Shown: in pieces, positions 63,780 to 64,000 of the stretch
How the letters are laid out: each line of letters starts with the position of its first letter
Numbering within the stretch: position 1 is the stretch's first letter
Source of the DNA: Thioalkalivibrio nitratireducens DSM 14787
GTDB taxonomy: Bacteria; Pseudomonadota; Gammaproteobacteria; Ectothiorhodospirales; Ectothiorhodospiraceae
DNA: 64,000 bases
Direction: 5' to 3'
NCBI RefSeq assembly: GCF_000321415.2
Contig: NC_019902.2
Span: forward strand, 3,038,001-3,102,000
Position numbers and translations under genes: made by a program
The notes under the pieces: generated by a model
Seen by the model: only the letters and a program-made list of their open reading frames with translations
Database searches by the model: none
What the model was told of the DNA's origin: nothing

Positions 63780-64000
63780 GTGACCGAACCCACCATTCAG
63801 CGCGGCACCCTCTGGTTCTGGATGATTCTCAGCCTCGGGGTCGCAGTCGCGATCATCGCACTCGGGCTGGGCCTTGAGCCCCATGGTGCGGCAGTGCTGC
63901 GAGCCCCACTCAGTGCACCGGCAGCCGGTGCATTCGGCTTCGGGATGCTGATGGTCTGGGCGGCCTACGCCTACGCGCTTTCGGCCGGCCGCGCCGCCGG
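63780..64000 (+). CDS. Membrane protein, 3' end outside window
   Basis: Begins at GTG 63780 with GGGAAGG just upstream and stays open to the right edge (73 full codons). Two hydrophobic segments are visible (about residues 11-31 and 45-66; WFWMILSLGVAVAIIALGLG and FGFGMLMVWAAYAYALS). The family is not recognisable from this fragment. Divergent from the ATP-grasp operon. Confidence 0.6.
   Translation, partial: MTEPTIQRGTLWFWMILSLGVAVAIIALGLGLEPHGAAVLRAPLSAPAAGAFGFGMLMVWAAYAYALSAGRAA

Overview
The window is high-GC gammaproteobacterial DNA, densely coding, with many 1-11 nt gene overlaps. The surE-pcm-yqaA-nlpD-rpoS block, the alaC-hom-thrC order and the metR/metE divergon are gammaproteobacterial. 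A complete alpha-carboxysome operon with form IA Rubisco, a sodium-type bicarbonate permease and a CbbR-type regulator mark an obligate or facultative chemolithoautotroph. A sulfur oxidiser of the Ectothiorhodospiraceae (Thioalkalivibrio-like) fits best. That assignment is inference; no rRNA gene is present. I saw no tRNA, rRNA, insertion sequence, CRISPR array or prophage.

Layout. 1-6.8 kb: an RND efflux permease (open at the left edge) and its adaptor, divergent from a sigma54-type activator. 6.9-10.7 kb: thrC, hom, alaC. 10.8-15.1 kb: a DUF498 protein convergent with rpoS, then nlpD, yqaA, pcm and surE as one overlapping operon. 15.3-17.3 kb: an Smr protein, a secreted one-haem protein and a short LOV photoreceptor. 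17.4-24.1 kb: a tightly overlapping minus-strand run mrcB, TPR lipoprotein, DinG/YoaA helicase, tsaB, truD. 24.2-32.5 kb: mostly plus-strand housekeeping and envelope genes (kinase fusion, three secreted proteins, mogA, metallo-hydrolase, aldo/keto reductase, sufE, deaminase).

32.7-43.9 kb is the centre of the window, all on the minus strand and read from 43.9 downwards: cbbL, cbbS, csoS2, csoSCA, csoS4A, csoS4B, three csoS1, a ferritin-like gene, acRAF, a probable mcdB, sbtA, sbtB and cbbR. This is a compact CO2-concentrating module. SbtA imports bicarbonate and is probably controlled by SbtB. CsoSCA converts bicarbonate to CO2 inside the shell (CsoS1 facets, CsoS4 vertices). CsoS2 joins Rubisco to shell, acRAF assists Rubisco assembly, the McdB-like protein may position the particle, and CbbR probably acts at the cbbL promoter. 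Three RNA or DNA signals stand out: an A8 slippery run plus 9-bp hairpin inside csoS2, a perfect 30-bp palindrome between cbbS and csoS2, and paired CATAG/CTATG elements around the cbbL promoter.

44.2-64 kb: a YbaK-type deacylase, rnk behind an apparent attenuator, an outer-membrane beta-barrel candidate, a MASE1-CHASE-PAS-GGDEF-EAL protein, a GlxA-type regulator divergent from a TTC38-like TPR protein, yaeQ, an unrecognised conserved-looking gene, metR/metE with two MetR-like boxes, a SagB-like oxidoreductase, and a two-gene operon of an ATP-grasp ligase and a CocE/NonD hydrolase whose purpose is not obvious. A membrane protein is cut by the right edge.
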